A stretch of DNA of 64,000 bases from Orbilia blumenaviensis (GCA_036872755.1 JAVHNS010000003.1:2294001-2358000), one strand, 5' to 3'. Positions 37,101 to 50,003 are shown, counted from the first letter of the stretch. The notes: generated by a model not told the origin, from the sequence alone. A program made the numbers and translations.

Positions 37101-38269
37101 CCTGCCCATGCCGCGGCTCCGTCTTGGCTGCATGTTTTGCTGGTTCTAGCGTCCTCTTTTTTCCTGCTCTGTGGGAGCACAGAGATCTTTTGAAGCAGCA
37201 AGCAGCATCCTCAACAGCTTGCCTTCTGTCAGATATTTCTCACCGGAAATAATTGATGGGTGACACAAAACCGCTCGGTGTGTGCGTGCGTCTGTTTCTG
37301 TGTTTGTGAACATCCATGGATGCGTGTGTGTATGATTGAATCGGGATTACAATACCATGTTCAATTGAGTGTTTGAATTTTGGAGGCTCCCCAGCAAATA
37401 TCAGGTTTAATACGGCAATGTTATTCCTCCATCCACCAACGGGCCAGATCCACTTCGCTCCCGATATACCAGTTTCAGATATATGGCAAGGCTTTTGTGA
37501 TGTGATTGAGGGAACCAAAAACCGTTATTTTTCGATAGTAGCTTGTTATAATCGTTTCTTTCAATGTGCATTGCTATCGCAATTGCTACTGCAAAATGCA
37601 AAATGCAACCAACTTCTTGGAAAGCTCGACGCTTAATCTCGTCTATCCATCCCTATATCCCCATAACGTTGCCTATCTGTTTTACATATATCTAACAAGG
37701 CGTCCTGCTGCAGCTCGGTGTGCTTTAAACGCCTATCTAACTATCTTGAAACGTCCACTCAACACACCAACATTATTATTATCGTCCACTCCATTCTCTC
37801 TCATTGACCATAATTGATTCAATTGGCAGCGACGGCGACGGCCAGAGTTAGAAAGTCTGGGCACAGGACAGCCAAGTGGTCATTCGTTTCTCCGCCACTA
37901 ACAGGTCAAAGGATAAGACACCTCTCACTCAGGCTAATATATACTGAGGTCATTACAAAGAGATGGTATCGACACACTTTCCTATCTCATGCTCCACGAG
38001 CGCCGTTAAATTGTTTCCCCAAAAGAACAGACCAATAGCTTTTCCATTTCGCGCTTCCTCTACTATAATCCAGAGCCCTGCGAAATATGCATATGTACAT
38101 CCACGTACCACCAAACCTGAAACCCCATCCCCTTCCCCTATGTGGCTATGCTCACAAGGCATCTAAATAAAATCATAGGAAATACATGCTTCCCCTTCCC
38201 AACAAGCCACACCAGCATAAAAAACGGGGTTTCCTTCAGTATACATAGAAACAAAAGACAAGGGCTCGC
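34174..38269. other. Four-kb region without recognisable genes
   Basis: The largest gene-free stretch. Open frames are at most 124 codons, and none shows a domain, signal peptide or consistent splicing. It holds a T18 tract at 35724-35741 and short GTAAGTA/TACTTAC blocks near 36130-36180. Non-coding RNAs or unusual genes cannot be excluded from sequence alone. Confidence 0.5.
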
Positions 38270-40776
38270 CTATCGCTGACGAGGGCTCTCTGGCTTAGTA
38301 CCTATCAGGTTGTCCCACACATCCATAATACTTCCTCTTTCCGCAGGCAACATGCTATATTGCAGCGAGTATAGATCTCTCCGATGAATAGGCGGAACCT
38401 ATATCAACACCAGCCACACATTTTGTTAGCCCTTATCCATGTCGATCGTTCAAAAGCATAACGGTCTTCTGTTTCAAACCCTTCGGAAAGCTGCCGCATA
38501 ACGGTGAATGTCACATCCGTCGTAGCTTCCTGATACGCAATTCAAACAATAACACAAGAAGCATCGATAAAGTTAAACTCACAAATCGACCCGTAACAAG
38601 ACACAGTAGCACCCGTGGGGAAATGTAATGTTTGCGTAGGCGGCCCCCCAACTGGAAATACTGTCGGAACATTGCCCGAAAGGATAGAGGGACCGACTAT
38701 CACCGGGATCGTGTCAGCATTGTCGCAATAACAACAATAATAATAACAAAAACGTTGGAGTTTTGTCTTCCCAACAGAAGGAGAAACAGAATAAATGCGT
38801 AACATACCTTTAGCATAACATAAGATATATGCTCGCAATCTTTTGGTCTTCCCTCCTCGGGCAATTTATTGACATCCAGCAGTTCAAACTGCACCCCACC
38901 AGGCAACCTCTTCGAATCCTTTGTCCGCAACATCAGCGCGAACAGCGGGAAATGGTTTAGGCATGCCAGGAGTGTTTCCAGCCCGGCCTTTATGCCGATT
39001 ATGATCATTCTAGCTACCGCAAATGTAAGGTAGTACACCAACACTGTAGGTAGAAGGAAGAATAGAAGCGTGAATAATATGGTGCCCACGAGTAACTGGT
39101 CAATGTCGTAGTCGCACGAGTCGATACGATTACGCAGCACATTTCGTTTCTTCCCGCGAAACAGGTGAAACAAAGAGATAATTGTTGTGAGCTGCCAGTG
39201 ATATATCCGTGCTGATGCGATATAGAAAGAGTAGATATGCAGGGTCAATACCGACAACAGATCCGAAAATATTGAGATTGGCATCGTGGCGCCTGCAAAA
39301 CTCGAGAACCCGATGATCCAGATCAGCCTGGCCAGGTGAGGCCGCACGCTGGCCATTGACCCAGCCCAGTAGTCTACAACCCATAGGAAGAGATCACCGA
39401 GAAAGAATGCGAGTTCCTTGTTGAGTTTCAAACCGGCCGGCTTCCCCCGAAGCCATGATATTGTCTCGTGCAAGCCATCGATCGTATATGTTCTCAGCAG
39501 GGCATCCAACCAATCAGCCACACCAGTAGAGTTTTCTATGAGGAAAGTCCCTAGCGCAATCCCAATAATAACATCGTTTGCAACTAGCCAAAGACTGTTG
39601 TAGAACCGAATGTAATCGGGGTGAACCGAGTTGGCGCTCTCCAGAGCTCCTTTGTGTTTCCTCAACTTCATATATTGTGTCGGCCAGTAGCACAATTGCT
39701 GGAGCCTGATATCCAACTGCTGAGCTATACTCATCAGCAATTAAACCACATGTTTTGAAAGACAATGGGAATACTAACCCGTCGCGGAAACGTCCTTCAA
39801 AGCAGCGAAGTCTGGTTTTAACCTCCACTCCACAATCCGAAGGACGACTTCGTTTGCAGCCCTCTGAACGGTCAACAATGCAACGAAGCATCGTATCAGA
39901 AGCGGATACGCGAGAAGGATAAGGCTCCACAAATTGCTAGCGGCCCGCTCTCCAAGATTTGTCGCAGATTCAACCACCCGCTCGCTAACACTCATACTTC
40001 TTGACCGCCCAATCCGGTACTTGACATTATCATTAAGTAGTGTGGACATTTCCCATGAGCAGTTGATCTAGGGCATAATCAGCATTCCATTGTCTTAACT
40101 CCGAGAACTGTAATGACCCCACCTGTCCAACTATCGCATTCAAAGACCTTTCTTTCGCCGTTAACCGGTGTTTCCGCACCGAATGTAGTTTAATCTTCTC
40201 CGAAAGTTGCCCGTGCAGTGGCTTCACATACTGTGCTTCCTTCTCCTCTTCCACTTTGGCAGTAGTTGATGTTTCTTCATCCAATGCCAGCGAAATAGGC
40301 TTCAGAGACATGTATTGCATCCGCCATGGGGATGGCATCTCAAACAAGATGACCTGTACTGTTACATTCGTTTCTTTGGGACAATATATCGTGGGATATG
40401 GGCAGCTTTCGGTAAGTGTAGCGTGGATGTGGCGTGCCTCGAACTTCCTTGGTTGCTGGCCGTTTAGTGTGCCCAGAACATATAGTCTAGTTCGGTTGCT
40501 CATCTGGAAAAGCTTCGTAAGAGACCCGACCGGTTTTTTGAAGATAGCACCATTCCGTAGAGCGTGATCTATTACCTTAGTCTGATAACCCGTCTAATCA
40601 GTGACTAAATTCATAATAGCGCTCGGCCAGGACCCACTTACGTCACCAGCATTTATCAGAGCAACTACGAAGATATCATGCTCCGAGTTTCGCCAACCAA
40701 CCAGCAGCCCCGAGTTCTCTTTCCGCGGTAGACCACATGGCCAGAATATCCGCATCAACGTCGGCGAGGCACCCAT
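38270..40776 (-). CDS. GPI1: GPI1, subunit of the GPI-GlcNAc transferase (PIG-Q)
   Basis: Membrane subunit of the ER complex that adds GlcNAc to phosphatidylinositol, the first step of GPI-anchor synthesis. Exons are 40776-40642, 40581-40123, 40067-39779, 39724-38808, 38696-38583 and 38398-38270 (680 aa). The N-terminus has LMRIFWP and VLVGWRNSE-like text. The PIG-Q core has FYNSLWLVANDVIIG, WPAGLKLN-type text, LGDLFLWVVDYWAG, SSFAGATMPIS, ASARIYHWQLTTIISLFHLF and NVLRNRIDSCDYD. The C-terminus joins FRAMFRQYFQLGGRLRKHY, SPRVLLCLVTGRF and VPPIHRRDLYSLQYSMLP across two introns. The exon 2 start could move by a few codons, since several in-frame AGs lie nearby. The donor of intron 2 (GTGGGG) is unusual. 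Confidence 0.94.
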
Positions 40777-40914
40777 TGTTCCAGCGACTTCGTCAGAAGC
40801 TCCCCCTTCTCCTCAATTGCTCCCTCGCGGATATTCCACCGCTGCTAGCCCGTGAGTGCTAAAGATCACCAATTAGCTGATTGTTGGTACTCTTTTTATA
40901 TTGACACATCGGAA

Positions 40915-41200
40915 TTATACCAGCCTAGTTTCCCTCGCAGCAATTCTCTCCAATGGAATAAGTATAATAATGAATAGTAGGGTCAACAGAGCCACGCCCT
41001 TCAGCACTCGCCCCTGCCAAACAAAGTCAGCAACCCATTAACCAAACCTATCATGACTACTGAATCCGCAGAGAACATACAAAAATCCCACTCTCCCAAG
41101 CAAAGACCAGGAACTCAAATACCCTAGATACTAGTGAAAATCGTGCCGTAATGTATCCAGCGACAAAGACAATAAATGTCAGTGTCAGAGAAGGGTGCAT
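40915..41200 (-). CDS. Small two-helix membrane protein
   Basis: Exons are 41200-41081 and 41013-40915 (72 aa, phase 0; donor GTATGT, branch GCTGAC, acceptor GGCAG). Two hydrophobic segments (LTFIVFVAGYITA and VALLTLLFIIILIP) are separated by an amphipathic loop with FAWESG, and the tail is basic/polar, RIAARETRLV. The open frame continues upstream of the ATG at 41200 for about 27 codons without another ATG, so an extra 5' exon is possible. The stop lies 139 nt upstream of the GPI1 start on the same strand. I do not recognise the family. Small GPI-GnT subunits of similar size exist, but I see no sequence match to justify that. Confidence 0.55.
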
Positions 41201-42111
41201 CAAAAAGTACGCATTCGGAGAGCGAAGGGTTCGGGATTTGTGCGAAGTGTGAACGTATAGCCGTTGAGCGGAGGCAGAGAGATCCTTTATCGTCTTCGAC
41301 CAAACTTTGCTTTAAATAAGTGTTCTATGATCGAGAGGTGGGTCGCGGGGTATGGAGGAGTGTCGTATGCTACAGGGGTCACAAGGGGTGACTTTGGATT
41401 TGAGCTGATACGGTGACAATTGGCGATGTTGATTATTCGGTGATTGTAAATGGTGTACTGTATGTAAGGGTTGTATACAAACGGACACAATGGACGCGAG
41501 AATGAACGAAGAGGGGGGGGGGGGGAAGGACGAGACTGATGCTCTTGGAATTTTGAGGGCGTGGATATTTGGAAAGGTGTTATGATTTGGGAGCTCTTAA
41601 GTACAAGCCGCCGAAAATTGGGTGTGGTGTACCTGGCGCACGCCAGTTAAATGACGTTTAACCTTCGCCCAATAACAGGCAATGGCAACCTGCAGAATAT
41701 ACTACAAACTGCCCAGCTTCTATCAGGCTTATCTTGCATTTGAGCCAATGACAGGATTCCACTATTCAGGTTATACTACGAGACTAATTCAGAATACTGT
41801 CAGTTTACATACACCTATATACCAAGCATGGTCATGCAATCAGGTGGACTGTTTTGTAGTTTACATTCTACCAACATAGTTGTGTATCGTACAATGAAAT
41901 GCGCATAAAACCACGGTAACGACGAAAGAACTAGAAATGCGACCCCGAACGCCATACATTAAACCCCCAAGATCTTCAGAACATGCGCAGGACTCGTCTT
42001 CCTCCAAGGATGAATGAACTAAGGTAGTGTGATAGGGCGATCGGATGGAAGAAGAAGCCTGGGTATGAAATAGCATGAATGTGGTTCAAAAGCACAAAAT
42101 GGTAGAGTGCT
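41201..42111 (-). other. Intergenic region with G13 tract
   Basis: Probably holds the promoter of the small membrane protein and the GAR1 3' UTR. A G13 homopolymer sits at 41513-41525. No gene found. Confidence 0.55.
41513..41525 (+). repeat. G13 homopolymer
   Basis: Thirteen consecutive G residues, rare in this otherwise A/T-tract-rich window. Confidence 0.9.
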
Positions 42112-43058
42112 TTAGAATCGCCCTCTGAAGCCACCCCTCGCTGGCGCACTTCCTCTACCTCTTGGGATACCACGTCCTCGGCCACCGGCACCTCCCCTTG
42201 GTGCTCCAAAGCCGCCGCCACGGCCGCCTGAGGCACCAAAGCTACCCCGTCCACCCCTTGGTGCTCCCCTACCACGTGCGCCCCCTCTCGGTGCACCTCG
42301 TCCTCCTCTTCCTCCAGCACCACCCCTCTTCGAAATGCCCTTTGGCTTCGCAGCACCTGGTGGCGGCTTTGGCTTAGGCAGGAACCTATTGAGGGTCGGT
42401 TGTTAGCATGTACCGTACATTGACCTATCAGTTGCTTCGCGGCTCCAAACTTACTTGTCTAACGGTAGCAGCTTGTCGCCGCCAATGTAGAACTTGTCAC
42501 CCTTCTTAAATGATGTTGCGACAACGCCTTCCTGTGGTTTTATGGTGAAGTAGACCTGGTTGATTGGTCCGAGGACTTCATCGACTTTGCCAACAGCAGA
42601 CTATATGGAAATACTCGGTTAGATACACATAGTTTTTTAACTGCTAGTATAGAGGGGTCACATAGTTACCTTGTTTTCTAGATAGATTGGCGCATTAAAG
42701 AATGGGATTTTTGCATTTGTAGACTCGCACACCATCTCTCCCTCGGATGCATGGACAAAGGTTCCCATCTCTGATTAAATCACGTTAAGTTAGTGACCTC
42801 TCTCCTAGGGGGGAAATGTAGTGGATGAATAAATACATACCGAAGACCTGGTCTGGGGGACCAAACGACTGTGGAGCACCACCCCTTCCACCTATCAATT
42901 GACACCAAAATCAGCATCTTACTTCATCATCTCCAAATGATTACCGAGCCAAGTATACCTCTGAATCCACCTCCGCCGCCTCTATTGCCTCCAAATCCAC
43001 CTCCAAATCCACCTCGGCCACCTCTAGGAGCACCACCTCTACCACCTCTAAAGCTCAT
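42112..43058 (-). CDS. GAR1: H/ACA snoRNP protein Gar1
   Basis: Core protein of H/ACA snoRNPs, which guide rRNA pseudouridylation in the nucleolus. Exons are 43058-42959, 42891-42841, 42770-42670, 42600-42455 and 42385-42112 (223 aa). It starts with a Gly/Arg (RGG) domain. The central Gar1 fold follows ([46 protein letters not shown] across exons, and [13 protein letters not shown]). A long second RGG domain ends GGFRGRF. All intron phases agree and the length is normal. Confidence 0.95.
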
Positions 43059-44083
43059 GGTTGATCTGTCGGATTTTGATGATTTCTAATTCGGAATAAT
43101 AGGAATTGTGATTCGAGACCGGCTGTAGCGTAAGCTGCCAGTAGCTCCTTTGTCGGTTGTGTTTTGGGGGCCCGCGAATTAGGAAGATTGATTGTGTGTT
43201 CGTGACGACGAAGGGAAAGTACAATTTTCGAGTTTTTGGAAAATCAAAAAAATTTCGTGGAATAAAAATTGAGCGCCAAGCAATTTGTAGCGATTAACGC
43301 GGCTAAACCTGCCGCTCATCTCTGATGCAGATGGTCCCTCAACACAAAATCCAATTGCAATCCGCTGAGCTTCACATCTAGACACCCTCAATTTCGGTGG
43401 CGGTTGTTTACCATCACAGAAACTACATGAGCATTCTACTATGATCGCAAACGTTACCCGGTACCTCATCAAATAGCTTGATTTCAGAATTAATCGAAGG
43501 GTCAAGTTAATCTCCTTGAGCTAGGTTAGAAAAAGGGATGAGCTTTAGGAGGCAATGCTGTCACGTGGGATGGTTCCGAATAGCATTAACTATAAATATA
43601 ACAGCACATTGTGATACTATTGATATCTATGTGCCTGCCGTTAATGTCGATCTGGCGGCCATAAATATTTGATGTATGGGCATCGAGATTTGCTTTCTTG
43701 TGAACCGGGCAGTTATATACCTATTTTCTTTCTATATAGTACCTATGATACGCGCACTATAAAGGATATATCGATATGTATCCCGACGTAGCACTTGGAG
43801 TAGGCTGTGCCACAAATGACCCAATACTCCTACTCGCGAGAAATTCCTCTCTTTGAGAATCTATTATCATTAGATGCTATAGCGTTATACAATCGATGCA
43901 ACCCCGCACGGCGTTACAGCTGACCGATACCGATGCTGATATATCTATACAGAGATTGACAGATAACCAAAGGATACCACCCACGCAGCGAATAGACAAA
44001 GGCCGAGGAAAAGCTCCGTCCTCCAAAGTTCGTAGTGAAAGGATTGTGATAGTATAAGTAATTATAAAGCGTTTTTATCCGAA
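43059..44083 (-). other. Intergenic region GAR1 / CAB2
   Basis: Contains the GAR1 promoter and the CAB2 3' UTR. No further gene or repeat of note. Confidence 0.6.
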
Positions 44084-45336
44084 CTAGTCGGGTAAACCTC
44101 CAATGGAGGATCGAGTGGCGGCTACAACATGCCATATCATAGCCCCATGCCGACGGACTACCTCGGGCACAATCAAGGCTTCGATTTCCAAATTCTGTTT
44201 TCCTGGGAGTTTCCCGCCGTTTGTTTCCTCCTCGGCGTTCTGGGGTAGCCGGAGCCAGGATGTTGATTCTTGGTCTACGAATACAACCTCATACTTTCGG
44301 TGTTGCAGCAGATTTCCTATCACCAGGTGGTGGGAATATCGCTTCAATGCCATTGTGCACTTTTTAATCAAAAGCTTAGGGTCGGTTTCCAGCTATCCAA
44401 AAATTAGCATCAAGCCTTCTTACTATGCTAGAGGTAATAAAATAAAGAAGGAAGGCCTAGGAAGGGGCAAAATACCTTGAAGGACACAATCATGCCCTCC
44501 GGAGCCCAGGACTCTACGAGTCTCTTCAAGAACTTCGGTACCGGATCCAAATCGATAATCAACTTCTTCCCAGATCCCGGGCCAGCTGGATTGATAAATT
44601 CCATCTCGCCATCCTTTTCTGCAAACTCGCCACTTTGGATCTTATGCTCCGCCATTCTCTCTCTCGGAACGAAGAAATCACTGACGGCAGCTGCCAAATA
44701 AAACAGCGCTTTGCCACCTAGCGGCCTCATTTTCATTGCCAATTCCCTTAAGAGGAACAAATAAGATGTGATTGTTGTGAAGGGGAGCAGAAGAAGCAGC
44801 TTCTCCCTCTTGGCGTGCTTGTACTTCCTCAAAACTGATATCATCTTGGCTGTGTATTCTTCCCTGGCCACGATAGTATGTCTACTCCCATCTGTCGGCG
44901 CTTCCGCCAAAAAGTCCAAGAAGCAATTGGTCGAATGACTATAGTGCCGACTGTACGGGAGCAGACTGAACTGCCGGTGCAGGAAGATGACAGCATATCC
45001 AGCCTCGAGGAAATATTCGGCGCTGGTGGCGCCCCTGGTACCGGCTGAGAAGTTGTCGATGAACCTGACGGTCTGATTTTCAAGTGGTACAGTAGTACCA
45101 CCAGACGTCACAAGCACAACCCGTCGCTGGTGGGAACAGTGCAGGTTGACGAATTCTTCGGCTATTCGGGAGAATTCCTCGAGTTCCGCGGGCTTAGGGT
45201 TGGTGTCGAAGTAGGTGGTTTCATCTTTTTCGGCGGCAGCGGTGAAATTTGGTGCAGACCTGTCGATGGCATTCTCGATAGCCGGGGAACTCTGAGTAAC
45301 ATGGGCGGTATTTATGCTAGAACCGCTGGCAGACAT
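44084..45336 (-). CDS. CAB2: Phosphopantothenate-cysteine ligase (coenzyme A synthesis)
   Basis: Joins 4'-phosphopantothenate and cysteine, the second step of CoA synthesis, in the cytosol. Exons are 45336-44476 and 44392-44084 (389 aa, phase 0). The nucleotide-binding start VVLVTSGGTTVPLE is followed by FIDNFSAGTRGATSAEYFL, the DFP/CoaB-type loop. Later come FYLAAAVSDFF, HKIQS, LDPVPKFLK and MIVSFKLETDP across the intron. The C-terminal part has LVIGNLL and VFVDQES. The ATG chosen follows a pyrimidine-rich leader; codons upstream in the same frame lack an ATG. Residues 1-70 are Ser/Thr-rich and variable in the family. Confidence 0.95.
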
Positions 45337-46697
45337 GGTTGGGAAACTGTGGATGTGGTGGGATTGAATAGTATGTTTGATATCGATGACGTCTGGGAAA
45401 GTCTTTTTTTTTTTTTTTTCCTCTTCTCTTTCTCTCCCTTCCTTTTCCCCTATGAATAACACGGTAGTGCTAGTTTTTTAAGGCGATAATCTAGGGAGCG
45501 ATAGTTTATCTGACAGGCCCCATTCTTGTCGCAGAGCCATGTAAGTGCGGACTTAGGTAGGTAGTCACTAGGCAGGTAAGTACTAGAGCAGAAATAAGGC
45601 ACAGGATGTCAAACTCAGAGAAGTTGAGTGAGGGAGAGAGAGAGAATGAGTGTTAAGTCGGTCGGGTATCAAGCAAGCTATAAGAACGATAAAACAATCC
45701 AGTGCTGTGCAGAGAGCGCTGTGCAGTGCAGTGGAGGTTGATCGAATCCGGGCAGGCGGCCTGACTTGGGGGTATGATCATAGAAATTGTTGGATGCTCT
45801 TCCGCGGTTCCCGACACCCGAAAGATTGAGATTGAACCGTCCCAACTACTTCGGCTCTTGCTTACCTACTTGGCCACTCACCTAGGTACTCACTGCTTGC
45901 TTGCTTGCTTAGAGTTTACGGACCTACCTTAGCGCTTGGACATGCCCGGATGCCGTTACGAAAGAGATTTACTTGATACTTGCCCAGGTTGGGATCAAAA
46001 TCAGGTAGGGCAAGGTACTGAGGTAAGTAATGTATGTAGGTATGTATGTCAGGTAAGTAAGGTAGGGTAAGATCAGATCAGATCAGAAGCAGGTAATTCT
46101 GTCCGCTGTGTGCACCTGGCGGACCGGGCTGGGATGCACCGCAGTCACTTGGACGACTCGAGTTCCAAGAGGTGGGCGGCCCAGAGACAGAACAGTGCAG
46201 CTGCGCAGTCCAATGCGGGGGAAATCTAGGCTAAGTTGGGTCCTGCTTGGTAACAGAGCTGGTTAGTTGGTATCGCCAGCAGCCCCACCAAATATAGATA
46301 GGTAGCTGGGTAAAGGTAGATAATAGATTTCTCTGCGCCGAAGGCTTTTAAGTTGTAGTACCATCAGTGCAGTATATCTACCTAGCTAGTAGGTACATGC
46401 CTAGGTGTACACCTCTCCATTGGGTTTTGACTCACTGGCCCCTTCCAATTCTTTCTCTCTCTCTCTTTCTCTCCCTCTCCCTCTGACACTCCGCTTTACC
46501 TTACTATACGCACCAGGTCTACTCCACTCCACCTCATCCTGGTCGATAGTACCACTCTACTCCAACAACAGCATATACTGCAGTTGATTGCATTGGCCGT
46601 CCATACTATTACCAGTTTACTATTCGAGGCAAAATCGGATAGTTGTTATCGTTTCACTGTGGAGTCCTAGTCGACAACACCAACAACCCAGCCCAAT
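45337..46697. promoter_or_regulatory. Divergent promoter region CAB2 / ThrRS
   Basis: Shared upstream region rich in short GTAAGTA, AGGTAGGTA and ATCAG repeats (45540-46090) and a C/T-rich leader before the ThrRS start. No gene found. Confidence 0.55.
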
Positions 46698-47323
46698 ATG
46701 GACGCCGTCAAGGAAGTTGTCGATAAGGTCAAGGAAGTTACCATTGGTGATTCTGCTGCTGGTCCCTCTTCTGCCGCTGCTCCAGCTGCTGGAAAGCCCA
46801 AAGGCGAGAAAAAAGAGAAGCAGAAGAAGCCTGCTGCTCCCGCTGCTCCTTCTGTCCCATTGGAGGTATACATCCTTTCTTCTTTTTCTCCATCTTAGTC
46901 AAAATTTTTTCTTCTTACTAGCACCTCTCTCCATTGGTGTTTTCAAGTCACAAAACTTTTAATAGAATATATAACTAATTATAAATTTGGAATAGTTGGA
47001 CCCTCCCCCAGTGTACATTGACCATCGTATCCAGCTGTTCGAAAAACTCAAGGCCGAATACGATGCAGAATGCGCCGCCCAACCGAGGGTGCCCATCACT
47101 ATCACCATCCTACCAGAAGGCCGCACCATGGTCGGTGAGTCATGGGTCACATCGCCGTTAAAGATCGCTATAGAGGCCGGCAAGGGTGTTGCCGACAAGA
47201 CCGTCATCTCGAAGGTCGACGGCGTGCTGTGGGATCTACCACGTCCTTTGGAGAAGGACTGTACTGTCGAGTTACTCGACTTTGACAACCTTGAAGGTAA
47301 CCAATCCTATCTTAGTACTCGGA

Positions 47324-47369
<46 letters not shown>

Positions 47370-49392
47370 AGGATCATAAGTTAGGTTGAATTGAATATTG
47401 ACATGAGGATTTTACAGCCAAGAAGGTATTCTGGCATTCAAGTGCACACGTCCTTGGTGAGGCTGCAGAGCGACATTTCGGTTGCCATCTCTGTTTGGGT
47501 CCTCCAACCGACGATGGTTTCTTCTATGAGATGGGAATGGCTGAAGAGGGCCAGTAAGTACCATATCGATGGCACAAAAGAAAAGTTCGTTAGAAGATTT
47601 CTGATATATTTCTTGTATAGAGCCGTCAAGCCGGAAGACGTCAAACCCCTTGAGACCATTGCGGGCAAGATTATCAAGGAGAAGCAACCATTCGAACGGC
47701 TGGTCGTCTCCAAGGAGAACCTTCTTGATATGTTCAAGCACAACAAGTTCAAGCAAGTTCTCATCTCCACTAAGGTTCCAGATGGTACCAGCACTACGGT
47801 TTACCGATGCGGCCCCTTGATCGATCTTTGCGTCGGACCTCACATCCCTAATACTAACAGGATAAAGGCCTTTGCTGTTATGAAGGTAAGGTTCATCGGT
47901 TCCCCGGTCCCGAGAATCCAGTTTACTTATAAGGATAATAGCATTCCTCCTGTTACTTCCTTGGTGATTCAGCGAACGAGACCCTCCAGCGAATCTATGG
48001 TGTCAGTTTCCCAGACAAGAAGTTGATGGACGAGCATAAGAAGTATCTCGAGGAGGCTGCAAAGCGAGATCACAGAAAGATCGGAAAAGAGCAGGAACTC
48101 TTCTTTTTCGACCCTATCAGCCCTGGATCGGCCTTCTTCCTCCCTCATGGAACTAGAATATACAACACCCTACTGTCCTTCCTCCGAGAAGAATACTGGA
48201 AACGAGGGTACGACGAGGTTATCACTCCCAACATGTACAACTCGAGCCTCTGGAAGACCTCTGGGCATTGGGAAAACTACAAAGACGACATGTTCACTCT
48301 GGATGTTGACAAGGAGCAGTTCGGCCTGAAGCCCATGAATTGCCCAGGGCACTGCGTCGTCTTTGGCCACCGCGAGCGAAGCTACCGTGAACTACCATGG
48401 CGGATGGCTGATTTCGGAGTTCTACACCGAAACGAGGCGTCCGGCGCCTTGACCGGGTTGACTAGAGTCAGACGTTTCCAGCAAGATGATACTCATATCT
48501 TCTGTACCAAGGACCAGGTCAAGGATGAAATCATGGGATTGTTCGATTTTTTGAAACATGTCTATGGAAAACTCGGGTTTACTTTCAAGTTAAACCTCTC
48601 TACCAGACCAGACAAATACTTGGGGGAGATCGAGACCTGGAACAAGGCTGAGGATCAGTTGAAAGAAGCATTGGACCTGTTCGCATCGCAAGGAGGTGGA
48701 TCATGGGAGTTGAACCCAGGTGATGGTGCTTTTTACGGCCCAAAGATCGATATCACCATTTCCGACGCTCTTCGCCGTGAATTCCAGTGCGCCACTATTC
48801 AACTTGACTTCCAGCTCCCCCAGAGATTCAAGCTTCGCTATAACACCGGTGCACCATCAACCAAGGACGAGAACGGCGAAGATGTCGGTGTTTACGACAC
48901 CCCCGTCATGGTCCACCGTGCCATCTACGGCAGTCTAGAACGTTTCACCGCCATCCTTACTGAGCATTTTGCCGGAAAGTGGCCATTCTGGTTGAGTCCC
49001 AGGCAAATCTTGATCTTGCCTGTCACCCCGCAAAATAACGACTACGTTATCGAACTCAGGAAGATATTCCACGAAGCTGGATTCTATGTTGATATTGATA
49101 TCAGCGGTAACACCATGAAGAAGAAGATCTTGCAGGCGCAGATGCACCAGTATAACTTCACTTTCGGTATGTAAACCTCCCTATGACTAAATTTACCATT
49201 ATAAAGCTAACGAATTCATGTGTAGTCGTCGGTGCGGACGAGGCGAAGAACAGGTCCGTGAACGTCAGAGATAGAGATAACCAGGAAAGCCAGAACAGAG
49301 GCGAGCTTCTACCTATCGACAAGGTTATCAAACTTTTGAGCGACCTTAAAAACTCACGGGAGTTGGATCAGACCCAGGCGCTCAAGGCTTAA
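46698..49392 (+). CDS. THS1: Cytosolic threonyl-tRNA synthetase
   Basis: Charges tRNA-Thr. Exons are 46698-46865, 46996-47296, 47418-47553, 47621-47885, 47942-49166 and 49226-49392 (753 aa). A Lys/Ala/Pro-rich leader (1-56) is followed by the TGS domain, then the editing domain with WHSSAH and CVGPHIPN. The class II catalytic core has LPHGTRIYN (motif 1), [20 protein letters not shown] (motif 2), [23 protein letters not shown] (motif 3) and a C-terminal anticodon-binding domain joined by FTF-VVGADE. Intron 4 restores [19 protein letters not shown]. No mitochondrial presequence is seen at this start. A (GA)21 tract lies in intron 2. Confidence 0.97.
47326..47367 (+). repeat. (GA)21 microsatellite in ThrRS intron 2
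   Basis: A perfect GA dinucleotide run that fills over a third of a 121-nt intron. Confidence 0.92.
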
Positions 49393-50003
49393 AGAAGGCA
49401 AACACATAAACCATATACCATAGTTTTTTAGGTTATTGTGATCGGTAGAAAAGCTTCATTTTATATTGTCGCCAATTGGTCGACTTCCTCTGGTTCGTGA
49501 AACCGCTCTAGACGGTTGCATTATTGTTTCTCTTCTCGTTGTTACCATTATAAGATGTAAAAAATTAAACTTGCATTCATGTCCATTGCGATAGATGTCA
49601 GGCCGCACTATTAGGTATGGTCACAGCTACGGATGAGAGCCAGCATACTATATACCAAGGAATGAATTCTATTGATATGCATGCAATCCCCTAAACACGG
49701 GTGCTGTTTGATCTTACAAAAGAGACCCAAAAAAAGGATAACTATATAAAGGCGCTTCTATATACACGGGAATCAAAGCACCGCACTCGATTCCCGCCCT
49801 TGAATTTCCAATTAAATAAAGCCCAATCCTTCCTTCTCGAGGAAGGGGATATCACACACACATAATAACGCATGAAAAGCACTGACGCCAATAAACCCCA
49901 TTTAGGAAATCCAATGAGTCGAAACCATGTTTTAAAAGGGACCCTTAGGAAAGAATGTAAATGCAGGATGAGAGGGAATATAAGCAACGACTCGACCGGG
50001 CTT
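49393..50003. other. Convergent 3' region ThrRS / J-protein
   Basis: 3' UTRs of convergent genes. Nothing else seen. Confidence 0.6.
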
